This document shows positions 8,544 to 17,693 of a DNA stretch of 64,000 nucleotides, one piece after another. The DNA comes from CAWBJP01 sp963789165 (GTDB taxonomy: Bacteria > Actinomycetota > Acidimicrobiia > IMCC26256 > BP-133): positions 113,359 through 177,358 of the forward strand of contig CAWBJP010000004.1 of the NCBI GenBank assembly GCA_963789165.1. The letters run 5' to 3'. The position numbers and the translations under genes were made by a program. The notes under the pieces were generated by a model, which was not told the DNA's origin, made no database searches, and was given only the letters and a program-made list of their open reading frames with translations. Every line of letters begins with the position of its first letter. Position 1 is the first letter of the stretch.

Positions 8544-9029
8544 GGCTTGTACCGGGTGCGAGCCGCCTCGATCTCGGCCCACGCCGCCTCCCGGCCCTCG
8601 TAGCCCCGAGTGGAGGACTCCTTGCCGGGCTCGAGCATCTTGTAGACCTCGAAGAAGTGGGCGATCTCGTCGAGGAGGTGCTGGGGGAGGTCGGCCAGGT
8701 CAGTGCACCCCGGAGGACGAGCGGGCGTCGTCCACGGGTACGCAGATGATCTTGGCGTCGGGCCCCTTCTCATCCGACATCCAGAACACCCCGACGGGCC
8801 GGGCCCGTACCAGGCACCCGGGGAAGGTGGGGTCGTCGAGCAGCACGAGGGCGTCGAGCGGGTCGCCGTCCTCCCCCAGGGTGTCGGGCACGAACCCGTA
8901 GTCGGCGGGATACACGGTGGCCGAGAACAGCCGCCGGTCGAGGCGGATCACGTGGCGGTCGTGGTCGTACTCGTACTTGTTGCGGCTCCCCTTGGGGATC
9001 TCGACCATCATCTCGATGAAGTCGTCCAT
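8540..9029 (-). pseudogene. ppa: Inorganic pyrophosphatase, single +1 frameshift
   Basis: Family I pyrophosphatase, which hydrolyses PPi to phosphate and is normally essential. The first 109 codons (ATG 9029) carry EIPKGSRNKYEYD, YPADYGFVPDT and the signature EDGDPLDAL, then stop at 8700 just after DDARSSSGVH. The missing C-terminus (DLADLPQHLLDEIAHFFEVYK ..., about 54 residues, given here only in part) follows at once in the next frame and ends at 8540. One extra base near 8700-8702 explains this; corrected length is 162 residues, normal for the family. The corrected stop overlaps the next gene's ATG, supporting the continued frame, so a sequencing error is likelier than a real lesion. Confidence 0.88.
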
Positions 9030-9057
9030 GTCTCTTCGCTCCCCCCTGGCGCGGCCG

Positions 9058-10245
9058 CTAGACGAAGGCCGACAGGCCGGTGATGGCCCGGCCGACGACG
9101 AGCGTGTTGATCTCCCGGGTGCCCTCGTAGGAGTAGATGGCCTCGGCGTCGGCCACGAACCGGCCCACGTGGTGGTCAAGGAGGATCCCGTTGCCGCCCA
9201 TGAGCTCCCGGGCCAGGCCCACCGACTCCCGCATGGCCACGGTGGTGTAGGCCTTGGCCAGCGACGCCTGCTCCTCGGTGAGGACCCCGGCGTCGGCCAG
9301 CATGCCGAGGCGGAACACCATGCACTGGGAGGCGGTGATGTGGCCCAGCATGCGCACCAGCATGTCCTGGACAAGCTGGAACCCGCCGATGGGCCGGCCG
9401 AACTGCTCCCGCTCCTTGGCGTAGGCCAGGGCGATGTCGTAGGCCCCCTTGGCGCAGCCGACCGCCTCCCAGGCCACCCCGAGGCGGGTGCGGCGCAGGA
9501 CCTGGGCGGTGTCGGCGAAGGAGTTGGCCGCCTGGAGCCGGTTCGTCTCCGCCACCCGGCAGTCGGTCAGGGTGATGTGGGCGTTCTGGACGACCCGCAG
9601 GGCGATCTTGTCGGAGATCTTGACCGCCTCGAACCCGGGGCTGCCCCCCTCCACCACGAAGCCCTTGACCTGGCGGTCGGCCTCGTCCACCGCCCAGACC
9701 ACGGTCAGGTCGGCGAAGGTGGCGTTGCCGATCCACTTCTTCTCGCCGTTGAGCACCCAGGTGTCCCCGTCGCGCCGGGCGGTGGTCTTGAGGCCCCGGG
9801 CGGCACCGGAGCCGACGTCCGGCTCGGTGAGGGCGAAGGCGCCGATCTGTTCGTAGCGGGCCATGGCCGGCAGCCAGCGCTGCTTCTGCTCCTCGGAGCC
9901 GCAGGCGTAGATCGAGCCCATGGCCAGCCCGGAGTGCACGCCGTGGAAGGTGGCGATGGAGCTGTCGGTCGAGGCCATCTCCATCATCACCGCCCCCTCC
10001 ACGAGGTAGCCCCGCCCGGGGCAGCCGTAGCCGGAGTAGGCCAGGCCGCCGATGCCGAGCGCCCCGATGCCGGGGATGAGGTGGTGGGGGAACTGCTCCC
10101 GGGTCCACATCGAGTTGATGATGGGGGCCACCTCGGTGGTCATGAACTCCCGGACCCGGTCGAGGAGCTCCCGGTCCTCCTTGGCCAGCAGGTCGAGCAG
10201 GGCGTAGAAGTCGGTGTGCTCGGGCTGGACGACCGTCGTGGTCAT
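9058..10245 (-). CDS. Acyl-CoA dehydrogenase, glutaryl-CoA-dehydrogenase-like
   Basis: 395-residue flavoprotein. FAD/substrate segments FALTEPDVGSG and VLNGEKKWIGNATFADL, and the C-terminal YEGTREINTLVVGRAITG with the catalytic-base Glu, resemble glutaryl-CoA dehydrogenase. However, the Arg that binds the glutaryl carboxylate in GCDH seems absent from the SSIATFHGVHSGLAM segment, so the substrate is probably another acyl-CoA. GGGAGG precedes the ATG. Divergent from phaC across a 247-bp region with a tandem palindrome. Confidence 0.85.
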   Translation of the reverse strand: MTTTVVQPEHTDFYALLDLLAKEDRELLDRVREFMTTEVAPIINSMWTREQFPHHLIPGIGALGIGGLAYSGYGCPGRGYLVEGAVMMEMASTDSSIATFHGVHSGLAMGSIYACGSEEQKQRWLPAMARYEQIGAFALTEPDVGSGAARGLKTTARRDGDTWVLNGEKKWIGNATFADLTVVWAVDEADRQVKGFVVEGGSPGFEAVKISDKIALRVVQNAHITLTDCRVAETNRLQAANSFADTAQVLRRTRLGVAWEAVGCAKGAYDIALAYAKEREQFGRPIGGFQLVQDMLVRMLGHITASQCMVFRLGMLADAGVLTEEQASLAKAYTTVAMRESVGLARELMGGNGILLDHHVGRFVADAEAIYSYEGTREINTLVVGRAITGLSAFV

Positions 10246-10421
10246 GACTGCCTCCCTCGGGCGATGCTGGCGCCATGCTCCCCCGGCGGGGCTCCCCCCG
10301 TCGATGGGCCCGGGGGCAGCACTTGGCCGTGCGGGGCTGTGCCCGGGCACACTTCTTGTGCGGGAGCACAAAGAAGGGGCGACATTCTCGTCCACCAGCC
10401 CCTCCCGCCGTCCGGTCCCGA

Positions 10422-10460
10422 TCCGTCATGATCAGACGGCGCCGTCATGATCAGACGGCG
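10422..10460. promoter_or_regulatory. Tandem palindromic operator between acyl-CoA dehydrogenase and phaC
   Basis: Two copies of a palindrome centred on TGATCA: CCGTC-ATGATCA-GACGG at 10423-10439 and CGCCGTC-ATGATCA-GACGGCG at 10440-10460, 19 bp apart. The arrangement is typical of a TetR-type dimer pair and lies 33-70 bp upstream of phaC, and about 180 bp upstream of the divergent dehydrogenase. The cognate regulator is unknown. Confidence 0.6.
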
Positions 10461-10492
10461 ACCGCATCGATCCCGCAGGAGGCAGCGACACC

Positions 10493-12172
10493 GTGAGCCA
10501 GCCGGACGTCCCCACGCCCGCCGATCAGTCGAGCGAATCGACCATGCTCGGGGCGGTGCCCCTGGTACCTCTGGGCCGGCCCCAGGTGGCCGCCGCCGCC
10601 CGTCTCGCGGAACACGGCCTGCGCCATCCCCTGCGGGTGGCCAAGGCCGGGGCCCGCCTCGGCGGGGAACTGGTCGGGGTGGTGCGGGGCACGTCGGGCC
10701 GGGCGCCGGCCAAGGGCGACCGCCGCTTTGCCGACAAGGCCTTTGCCGAGAACCCCGTCTACCGCCGGGTCATGCAGGGCTACCTGGCCGCCGCCGGGGT
10801 CGCCGATGACACCGTGGGCCGCCTCGGTCTCGATCCCAAGAGCGCGGAGCGGGCCCGGTTCGTGGTCGGCCAGGCGGCCGACGCCCTCGCTCCCACCAAC
10901 ACGCTGGTGGGTAACCCGGCCGCGCTGCGCAAGGCGGCCGCCACCAAGGGGGGAAGCCTGCTGGCCGGCGCCCGCAATCTGGCCGGCGACGTGCTGCACA
11001 ACGGCGCCATGCCCACCTCGGTCGACTCCCGGCCCTTCGTGGTGGGCGAGACGGTAGGGGTCAGCCCCGGCGCGGTCGTGTTCCGCGACGAGGTGGCCGA
11101 GCTGATCCAGTACCAGCCCACCACGCCCCAGGTGTGGTCCCGGCCGATCGTCGTCATCCCGCCCGAGATCAGCCGCCATTACATCCTCGACCTGTCCCCC
11201 GGCCGGAGCCTGGTCGAATTTCTCGTGAGCCAGGGCCACCAGGTGTTCGTACTCAGCTTCCGCAACCCCACCGCCGAGCAGCGGGACTGGAACCTCGACA
11301 CCTACGTGGCCACCGCCGAGAACGCCATCGCCGCGGCCTGCCGCATCACCAAGAGCCCGGACGTGCACCTGGTGGGCGTCTGCGCCGGCGGGGTGACCAC
11401 CGCCGCCCTGGCCGGGCATCTGGCCGCCACCGGTGACCGCCGGATGCACGACCTGAGCCTGCTCGTCACCGTCCTCGACACCTCGGCCGAGACGATGGCG
11501 TCGCTGTTCCTGTCCGAATGGTCGGCGTCGATGGCCGTGCGGGGCACCAAGCGCAAGGGGTTGCTCCAGGGCCGCCAGCTCAGCCGGATGTTCGCCTGGA
11601 TGCGGCCCAACGACCTGGTGTGGAACTACTGGGTCAACAACTACCTGATGGGCAACGACCCGCCCGCCTTCGACATCCTGGCCTGGAACGCCGACATGCC
11701 CAACATGACGGCCGGCCTCCACGCCGACTTCGCCGCCCTGTTCCTGGAGAACCCCCTGGCCGAGCCGGGCGGGCTCAGCGTGCTCGGCACCCCCATCGAC
11801 CTGGCCAAGATCGACCAGGACGCCTACGTGGTGGCCGCCCTCACCGACCACATCACCCCGTGGCAGGCGTGCCACCGCAGCGTCGGCATGCTCGGCGGGT
11901 CGAGCCGCTTCGTGCTCAGCTCCAGCGGGCACATCCAGGCCATCGTCAACCCGCCCACCAATCCCAAGGCCAGCTACTGGGCGGCCGACGACCCCTCCGG
12001 CGGAGCCGAGGCGTTCCTGGCCGGCGCCGACAAATACACCGGGTCGTGGTGGGTCGAGTGGTCCGAATGGCTGGGTGCCCGTGGTGGAACCGAGCAGAAG
12101 GCTCCCGCCCGCCTCGGCAGCCGGGGCCTGCCCGTGCTCGACCCCGCTCCCGGCCCCTACGTGCGGAGCTAG
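10493..12172 (+). CDS. phaC: Polyhydroxyalkanoate synthase
   Basis: 559-residue poly(3-hydroxyalkanoate) polymerase, which joins hydroxyacyl-CoA units into storage polyester. The PhaC lipase-like box is GVCAGG with nucleophile Cys297; catalytic partners are Asp452 (LTDHITPW) and His480 (SSGHIQAIVNPP). The N-terminal domain has the ENPVYRRVMQGYL segment typical of the family. GTG start is preceded by AGGAGG. Five bases separate its stop from the phaZ ATG, making a synthesis/mobilisation operon under the double palindrome. Confidence 0.92.
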   Translation: MSQPDVPTPADQSSESTMLGAVPLVPLGRPQVAAAARLAEHGLRHPLRVAKAGARLGGELVGVVRGTSGRAPAKGDRRFADKAFAENPVYRRVMQGYLAAAGVADDTVGRLGLDPKSAERARFVVGQAADALAPTNTLVGNPAALRKAAATKGGSLLAGARNLAGDVLHNGAMPTSVDSRPFVVGETVGVSPGAVVFRDEVAELIQYQPTTPQVWSRPIVVIPPEISRHYILDLSPGRSLVEFLVSQGHQVFVLSFRNPTAEQRDWNLDTYVATAENAIAAACRITKSPDVHLVGVCAGGVTTAALAGHLAATGDRRMHDLSLLVTVLDTSAETMASLFLSEWSASMAVRGTKRKGLLQGRQLSRMFAWMRPNDLVWNYWVNNYLMGNDPPAFDILAWNADMPNMTAGLHADFAALFLENPLAEPGGLSVLGTPIDLAKIDQDAYVVAALTDHITPWQACHRSVGMLGGSSRFVLSSSGHIQAIVNPPTNPKASYWAADDPSGGAEAFLAGADKYTGSWWVEWSEWLGARGGTEQKAPARLGSRGLPVLDPAPGPYVRS

Positions 12173-12177
12173 CGGCA

Positions 12178-13065
12178 ATGGCGCGCCGGCCCGGGGCCCG
12201 GGGTGGCCCCGGGGAGCCCGGCGACGCCGCCCGGGTCGCAGGTTGGGACCAGCCCCGCCAGGTGGTGGAGGTCGACGGTGTGCGGCTGCGGGTCTCCGTG
12301 GTGGGCGACATCACCGGCGCGCAGCCCCCTCTGCTGCTCTGCAACGGCATCGGCGGCGCCATCGAGCTGTGGGAGCCGTTCCGTGCCGCCCTCGGCGCCT
12401 ATCCCAGCATCGCCTTCGACGCCCCCGGTGTGGCCGAGTCCTCGGTACCCGCCTATCCGCCCACCATGGCCAACCTGGCCGACATCTTGGTGCACCTCCT
12501 CGACCATCTCGGCGTCGCCCAAGCCGACGCCCTGGGGGTCTCGTGGGGCGGCGCCCTGGCCCAGGAGCTGGCCCGTCGCCACCCGGACCGCATCCGGCGC
12601 CTGGTCCTGTGCGCCACCGCCGCCGGCGGGCTGATGCTCCCCGGCCATCCCCGGGTGATGGCCATCCTCGCGACGCCGCTGCGTTACTGGTCGCCCACCT
12701 ACCTGAATCGGGTGGCTCCCGTCCTCTACGGACCCGACATCTGCGACGACCCCGAGATGCTCTCCCGCCAGCGCCACATCCGCTTCACCCGCTCACCATC
12801 GGGGCGGGGCTACCTCTACCAGGTGCTGGCCCTGCGCCGGTTCGTCAGCGCCCTGTGGCTCCACCGCCTCCGCCAGCCCACCCTCGTCCTCCACGGCGAC
12901 GCCGACCCGATCGTCCCGGTGGCCAACGGCCGCATCCTGGCCTCCCGCATCCCGGGCGCCCGCCTGGTGACGGTGCCCGGTGGCGGCCACCTCTTCCTCC
13001 TCACCCGCCCGGAGGCCATGGCCCCGCTGATCACTGACTTCCTCACCGACGACCCGGCCCGTTAG
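12178..13065 (+). CDS. phaZ: Intracellular PHA depolymerase
   Basis: 295-residue alpha/beta hydrolase closely resembling Pseudomonas-type medium-chain-length PhaZ: LLLCNGIGGAIELWEPF, GVSWGGALAQELA with nucleophile Ser122, Asp243 in GDADPIVP, His271 in GGGHLFLLTRPEA. It releases hydroxyacids from stored polyester. Immediately downstream of phaC in the same transcript. Specificity (short or medium chain) is inferred only from resemblance. Confidence 0.87.
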   Translation: MARRPGARGGPGEPGDAARVAGWDQPRQVVEVDGVRLRVSVVGDITGAQPPLLLCNGIGGAIELWEPFRAALGAYPSIAFDAPGVAESSVPAYPPTMANLADILVHLLDHLGVAQADALGVSWGGALAQELARRHPDRIRRLVLCATAAGGLMLPGHPRVMAILATPLRYWSPTYLNRVAPVLYGPDICDDPEMLSRQRHIRFTRSPSGRGYLYQVLALRRFVSALWLHRLRQPTLVLHGDADPIVPVANGRILASRIPGARLVTVPGGGHLFLLTRPEAMAPLITDFLTDDPAR

Positions 13066-13066
13066 C

Positions 13067-14263
13067 TCAGGAACCAGGGCGGGAGGGGCCGAGGAGCGAC
13101 ACCGCTTCGCTGGCCAGGAACAGCTCGGCCAGGCCCCGGGGGTCCTCCAGGCTGCGGCCGGTCAGTTCCTCCACGCGCTGGAGCCGGTTGCGGACCGTAT
13201 TGCGGTGGCAGAACAGGGTCTTGGCCGCCTCGGCCGCCGAACCCCCGGCGGCGAAGAAGACCCGCAGGGTCTCGAGCAGCAGGGTCCGGGCCTCGGCGTC
13301 GAGCGCCAGCACCGGCTCGAGGACGACCCGGGCCGTCCGCCAGCCGGCGTCGGCGTCGCTGGCCAGCAGGGCCCGCACGGGATGGTCCTCGTAGGCCACC
13401 ACGCCCTTGGTGCCCGCCGGCAGGCAGGCCCGGGCGATGTCGGCCAGCCGGAGGGCCTCGGGGGTTCCGGTGAGGTCCGGATACGGCGGCGACAGTCCGA
13501 CCCGGGCGATGGCCGCCCCTTCCAGGACAGTCCGCAGCCCATCGAGGGTCACGGTCGGGCCGAGGGACACGACTCCGAGATACCGCCCGGTCCGCAGCCG
13601 GAAGATGCCGGTCCCGCCCCGGCCCCGCAACTCGTCGGCCACCGCCCGCTCGACCGGCTCGGCCGCGGCGGGGTCGACGGAGACGAGCACGAAGGACCCG
13701 TGCAGGGGCAGGCCGAGAGAGGCGGCCGCCTCGGGGAGGGAAGGGTTCTCGGCCGCCAGCCCGGCCAGGACGGCGTCCACCACCAGGCTGCGACGCTCGG
13801 CGTCGAAACGGCTGAGCTCGGCCATGCGCTCCTGGTAGGCGGCGGCCACCATCACCGAGTAGTCGTCGATCATCTCCCACAACGAGGAGGCGGTATCGAC
13901 CAGGGCGTCGGTGGCATCGGGCCCCGTCCGGCGGGCGCGGTCCACGAGCTCGTCCCAGATCACCCGGCCGCCCAGCCGGAAGGCGTGGAGCACCTCGGCC
14001 AGCGGGAAGCCCTGCTCGGCCCGGCGCCGGCCGGTGGCCACCGGCGCCTCGGCGTCGGCCAGTTCCTGGCCCGCCAGCCGGCGGAGCATCTCGGTCAGGT
14101 TGTCGGCACACGAGCGGCGCAGGTCCTCGGGGGTCACCGCGGCGGAGAAGCCGTAGGAGGCGGACTCGGACCGGATCCACTCCACCAGCCGGTCGGCCAG
14201 TTCGGGCACTTCGCCGAGCAGCTCGGCGCCCAGGGTTCTCACCGACACGTCCACGCCGCTCAC
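13067..14263 (-). CDS. PucR/CdaR-type transcriptional regulator
   Basis: 398 residues: an N-terminal helical RsbRD-like sensory region (about 1-170), a central GGDEF-like region, and the C-terminal PucR helix-turn-helix FCHRNTVRNRLQRVEELTG near residues 350-370. Such regulators control catabolic or storage genes. Tail-to-tail with phaZ (1 bp gap) and divergent from the copper oxidase gene over 114 bp. GTG 14263 chosen as the last in-frame start before conserved helices; several GTGs cluster here, so the start is uncertain by a few codons. Confidence 0.82.
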   Translation of the reverse strand: MSGVDVSVRTLGAELLGEVPELADRLVEWIRSESASYGFSAAVTPEDLRRSCADNLTEMLRRLAGQELADAEAPVATGRRRAEQGFPLAEVLHAFRLGGRVIWDELVDRARRTGPDATDALVDTASSLWEMIDDYSVMVAAAYQERMAELSRFDAERRSLVVDAVLAGLAAENPSLPEAAASLGLPLHGSFVLVSVDPAAAEPVERAVADELRGRGGTGIFRLRTGRYLGVVSLGPTVTLDGLRTVLEGAAIARVGLSPPYPDLTGTPEALRLADIARACLPAGTKGVVAYEDHPVRALLASDADAGWRTARVVLEPVLALDAEARTLLLETLRVFFAAGGSAAEAAKTLFCHRNTVRNRLQRVEELTGRSLEDPRGLAELFLASEAVSLLGPSRPGS

Positions 14264-14377
14264 CCTAGTTGTGCACCGGCACACCCAGCGGGGCGCAAGT
14301 CGGTCCCCAGGCCCATCGTTTCGTCCCCTTTGCTCCCGGACAATGAAGCCATGACACGTACCCGTCAGGGAGGAACC

Positions 14378-16561
14378 ATGCAGCTCCGCCGTCTCAGCCT
14401 GGGCGCCGCCGTCCTCGGCACCCTCCTCACTGTCTCCGGCCCGATGGCCCAGGCGCAGGTCGGTGTCGGCCTGCCCGACCTCGTCGGTCAGTGGACCGAG
14501 CCCTTCGAAGAGGGCGGCGCCGGCACTCCTCGCTGCGTCCCCTCGGACGAGAACGACCCCGGGGGCTTCGTGGTCTGCAAGGCCGTGGCCCAGGCCGCGG
14601 CGGTCCTGCCCGACGGCCGGGTCGTCTACTACAACGGCCTCGAGGGCAGCGAGAACGCCGAGCCGGGCCCCGTTCCCCTGGGCAAGCTGCCCGCTGTCTC
14701 CCGGGACAGCCAGACCCGGGTCCTCGACCTGCGCTCCGGGACCCCCACGTTCACGGTGCCGGCCCAGGCCCGCGGCGGTCAGACCAACGAGAACCTCAAC
14801 GACGGCCAGAGGTCTGAGGACAACGTCTTCGGCTACCTGGGTGTCCCCGGCCGCCCCGGTGACGGCCTGGTGGGCAGCCTGGCCGGCGCTGCCGGCGTCC
14901 CCGAGCAGCAGCCCACCTCGCCGCCCGACGACTCCGCCGCCAACGACGGCGACATGTTCTGCGCCGACCTGGTGTCCCTGGCCGACGGCCGGGTCATCGC
15001 CGTGGGCGGCACCGACTGGTACATGGAGCCGGCGGTCATGGACCGCAACGAGGGCGACCCCGCCGACGTGGGCGTGACCGAGCTCGAGGGCCTGCCCAAC
15101 TCGAACATCTTCGACCCGAAGACCAACGCCTGGAGCCCCGGCGCCCGCATGAAGTACGGCCGCTGGTACCCCGGCCTGGTGGAGCTGGCCGACGGCAAGG
15201 TGCTCGTCACCGGCGGCACCACCAAGCTGATCAAGTCCACCCAGCTGTCCCAGGTGCGCCGCACCGAGACCTACGACCCCGCCGCCGACACCTGGACCGA
15301 GAACTACACCGGCCTCGCCTCCGAGAACAGCCTGCCCCAGATGCCCCGCCTCGTCCTCGCCCCCAACGGCAAGGTGTTCTACGCCGCCGTGGGCCAGATG
15401 TGGGGCCCGGCCGGCCAGGCCGCCGACGAGGCCACCTACGCCCTCCAGCAGTTCTTCGACCCGCAGACCAAGGAGTGGGAGATCGCCGGCCTGTCGCCCC
15501 TCGGCGCCCGCAGCGGAGCGGCCGTGGTCCCCCTGCCCATGAAGGCCCCCTATGACTCCATGACCCTGCTCACCTTCGGCGGCACCCTCGGCCCGCCCCC
15601 CGGCTCGTGGATCCCCGCCACGCCCTTCTCCACCCTGACCAACATCACCGCCGACGGGTCCGTGACCAACGAGCTGACCGGCAACCTCAACCACGGCCGC
15701 TGGTACTCCTCCGGCGTGGCCCTGCCCGACGGCAAGGTCCTGGCCGTGGGCGGCGCCGACAAGGACGAGGTCGTCGACCCGGGCACCGAGATCCCCATCA
15801 AGGTCCCCGAGCTCTACGACCCCGCCACCGGCACCTGGACCGAGGTGGCATCCCACACCCGGGACCGCACCTACCACAACTCCGCACTGCTGCTGCCCGA
15901 CATGCGGGTGCTCCTCGGCGGCCACACTCCCCTCGCCGCCCACTACGGCGGTCCCAACCAGGACCAGGGCGGCCCCTTTGCCAACAACGACAAGGACTCG
16001 AGCTTCGAGGTGTGGAGCCCGCCCTACCTGTTCCGGGGCGAGCGGCCGTCGATCTCCTCCGCTCCCGCCGGCGTGGCCTACGGCGAGCAGTTCTCCGTGG
16101 GAACGCCCCAGGCCGGTGAGATCGAGTCCGTCCAGCTCATCAAGACCCCGTCCCCCCAGCACATCATCGACTCCGAGCAGCGCATCCTCGAGCTGCCCTT
16201 CTCCCCCGCCGGCGACGGCACCCTGGCGGCGGTGGCCCCGCCCACCGGGGTGGCCGCTCCCCCCGGCTGGTACTACCTGATCGTCAACCGCAAGACGGCC
16301 CAGGGCCCGGTGCCCTCGGTGGCCCGCATGGTCCAGGTCGGCGTGGGCAGCAACCCGGCCGAGGCGCTCCAGCCCTTCGCCGACGACGCCCCCGCTCCCG
16401 TGGGTGGCTCGGCCACGCCGACGGAGGACACGAGCACGGCCACCGCGACCCAGGCCGAGTTGACCAAGGCCACGGCCGACACGCCGGCCGCGGTGGTCAC
16501 CGACAGCACCGGCACGATGTACGGATACCTCTCGGAGCGCTGGCTGGGCCGCAACGACTGA
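14378..16561 (+). CDS. Secreted galactose/glyoxal oxidase-like copper radical oxidase
   Basis: 727 residues with signal peptide (cleavage after AQA, about residue 26), Kelch repeats, and a C-terminal DUF1929 early-set domain. All copper-radical-oxidase landmarks can be aligned: Cys195 in DMFC and Tyr264 in GRWYPGL (the thioether-linked pair of galactose oxidase), Tyr499-His500 in RTYHNSALLLPD, and His595 in QHIIDSEQR as third copper ligand. Family enzymes oxidise alcohols or aldehydes to give H2O2; bacterial GlxA affects surface glycans. RBS AGGGAGGA precedes ATG 14378. A threonine-rich C-terminal tail follows the domain. Confidence 0.85.
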   Translation: MQLRRLSLGAAVLGTLLTVSGPMAQAQVGVGLPDLVGQWTEPFEEGGAGTPRCVPSDENDPGGFVVCKAVAQAAAVLPDGRVVYYNGLEGSENAEPGPVPLGKLPAVSRDSQTRVLDLRSGTPTFTVPAQARGGQTNENLNDGQRSEDNVFGYLGVPGRPGDGLVGSLAGAAGVPEQQPTSPPDDSAANDGDMFCADLVSLADGRVIAVGGTDWYMEPAVMDRNEGDPADVGVTELEGLPNSNIFDPKTNAWSPGARMKYGRWYPGLVELADGKVLVTGGTTKLIKSTQLSQVRRTETYDPAADTWTENYTGLASENSLPQMPRLVLAPNGKVFYAAVGQMWGPAGQAADEATYALQQFFDPQTKEWEIAGLSPLGARSGAAVVPLPMKAPYDSMTLLTFGGTLGPPPGSWIPATPFSTLTNITADGSVTNELTGNLNHGRWYSSGVALPDGKVLAVGGADKDEVVDPGTEIPIKVPELYDPATGTWTEVASHTRDRTYHNSALLLPDMRVLLGGHTPLAAHYGGPNQDQGGPFANNDKDSSFEVWSPPYLFRGERPSISSAPAGVAYGEQFSVGTPQAGEIESVQLIKTPSPQHIIDSEQRILELPFSPAGDGTLAAVAPPTGVAAPPGWYYLIVNRKTAQGPVPSVARMVQVGVGSNPAEALQPFADDAPAPVGGSATPTEDTSTATATQAELTKATADTPAAVVTDSTGTMYGYLSERWLGRND

Positions 16562-16670
16562 CCCTTCCCTCTCCCCTGTCACGGCCCCGGGATCCTCCCC
16601 CCCGGGGCCGTGGCGCGCGCCGCCCGGCGGTGGTGGGTACCGTGGTCGCCTTCTGACCTGGGAGCAACGC

Positions 16671-17120
16671 GTGGACAAGTCACTCGAGGGCAACACCGGC
16701 CAGCCCTTCCGGGTGGTGGTGGAGGAGGGCAAGGTCCGGGAGTTCGCCCGGGCCACCAAGTCCTCCCACCCTGCCTACCTGGCCGGCGGCGGGCCGGCGG
16801 CGGTGTCGCCCGTGACCTTCCTCGCCTCGTCGGCCTTCTGGCAGAGGCCGGAGAGCTCGCCCTGGGGCGAGGCGAAGCTGAACTGGGAGCGGATCCTTCA
16901 CGGCGAGCAGGAGTTCACCTTCCCCGGCCCGCCGCCCGCCGCCGGGACGGTCCTCACGGCCGAGGCCCGCATCGACCGGGTCTACGAGAAGGACGGCAAG
17001 CGGGGCGGGACCATGACCTTCGTCGAGGTGGTCACCGAATACCGGGACGAGTCGGGGGCGGTGGTGGCGGAGTCCCGCTCAACCGTCATCGAGACCAGCC
17101 AGGCCCCCCCGAAGGAGTGA
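16671..17120 (+). CDS. MaoC-like (HadA-type) dehydratase subunit
   Basis: 149-residue hotdog-fold protein with N-terminal FAS1_DH-type sequence (EFARATKSSHPAY, VSPVTFLASSAFW, ERILHGEQEFTFPGPP). In mycobacteria such subunits lack catalytic residues and pair with a HadB-like subunit to hydrate/dehydrate long acyl chains. The partner gene starts 5 nt downstream. GTG start. Confidence 0.83.
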   Translation: MDKSLEGNTGQPFRVVVEEGKVREFARATKSSHPAYLAGGGPAAVSPVTFLASSAFWQRPESSPWGEAKLNWERILHGEQEFTFPGPPPAAGTVLTAEARIDRVYEKDGKRGGTMTFVEVVTEYRDESGAVVAESRSTVIETSQAPPKE

Positions 17121-17125
17121 CGCCG

Positions 17126-17545
17126 GTGAGCGCGACGTGGAACGAACTCGAAGTCGGTGTCGAAGGACCCGCCTGGGAGGACAAACCCCTGACGGTGACC
17201 GACTTCGTCCGCTACCAGGGTGCGTCGGGGGACATGAATCCCATCCACCACGACACCGAGTTCGCCCAGCAGGCCGGGTTCGCCAAGCCGTTCGCGGTGG
17301 GCATGCTGCAGGCGGGGGTCCTGGCCACGTGGGCCACCGACTGGCTCGGGCCGGCCAACGTCCGGCGGTTCAAGGTCCAGTGGCGCGAGCAGGCCTGGCC
17401 CGGCGACGTCCTCACCTATTCGGGGGTGGTGGTGGACAAGCGAGAGGAGGAAGGGCAGCGTCTCGTCGACGTGGAGATGGCCGTCAACCGGCAGACCGGC
17501 GGCACCCATCTGAAGGGCTGGGCCACCTTCGTCGTTCCTGACTGA
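17126..17545 (+). CDS. MaoC-like (HadB-type) (R)-hydratase subunit
   Basis: 139 residues with the hydratase-2 motif: Asp and His of GASGDMNPIHHDTEFAQQ followed by GFAKPFAVGML. It should be the catalytic half of a heterodimer with the preceding subunit, converting enoyl- and 3-hydroxyacyl thioesters. GTG at 17126; stop at 17543-17545. Confidence 0.87.
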   Translation: MSATWNELEVGVEGPAWEDKPLTVTDFVRYQGASGDMNPIHHDTEFAQQAGFAKPFAVGMLQAGVLATWATDWLGPANVRRFKVQWREQAWPGDVLTYSGVVVDKREEEGQRLVDVEMAVNRQTGGTHLKGWATFVVPD

Positions 17546-17693
17546 AGACTCCACACGAGCCTCTTTTTAGCTCACAAACCCCTTCAACCACACCAGTTTC
17601 AGCTCTAGAGCGGATGTCCGCCAGCGGCGCGGATCCTTCCTTTATGGTCGCCCCAGGGCGGAGGTCGGCAACGTCGTTGAAGGTGGTGGCTCG

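Noticed and set aside
9058..10245. Assignment as glutaryl-CoA dehydrogenase
   Set aside because: C-terminal motif fits, but the glutaryl-binding Arg appears absent, so only acyl-CoA dehydrogenase family is claimed.
13067..16759. A 1230-codon minus-strand open frame spanning the copper oxidase gene
   Set aside because: Only its last 398 codons (PucR regulator) have domain motifs; the rest is a low-complexity Gly/Val/His antisense frame over a recognisable plus-strand enzyme, as is common at this GC content.
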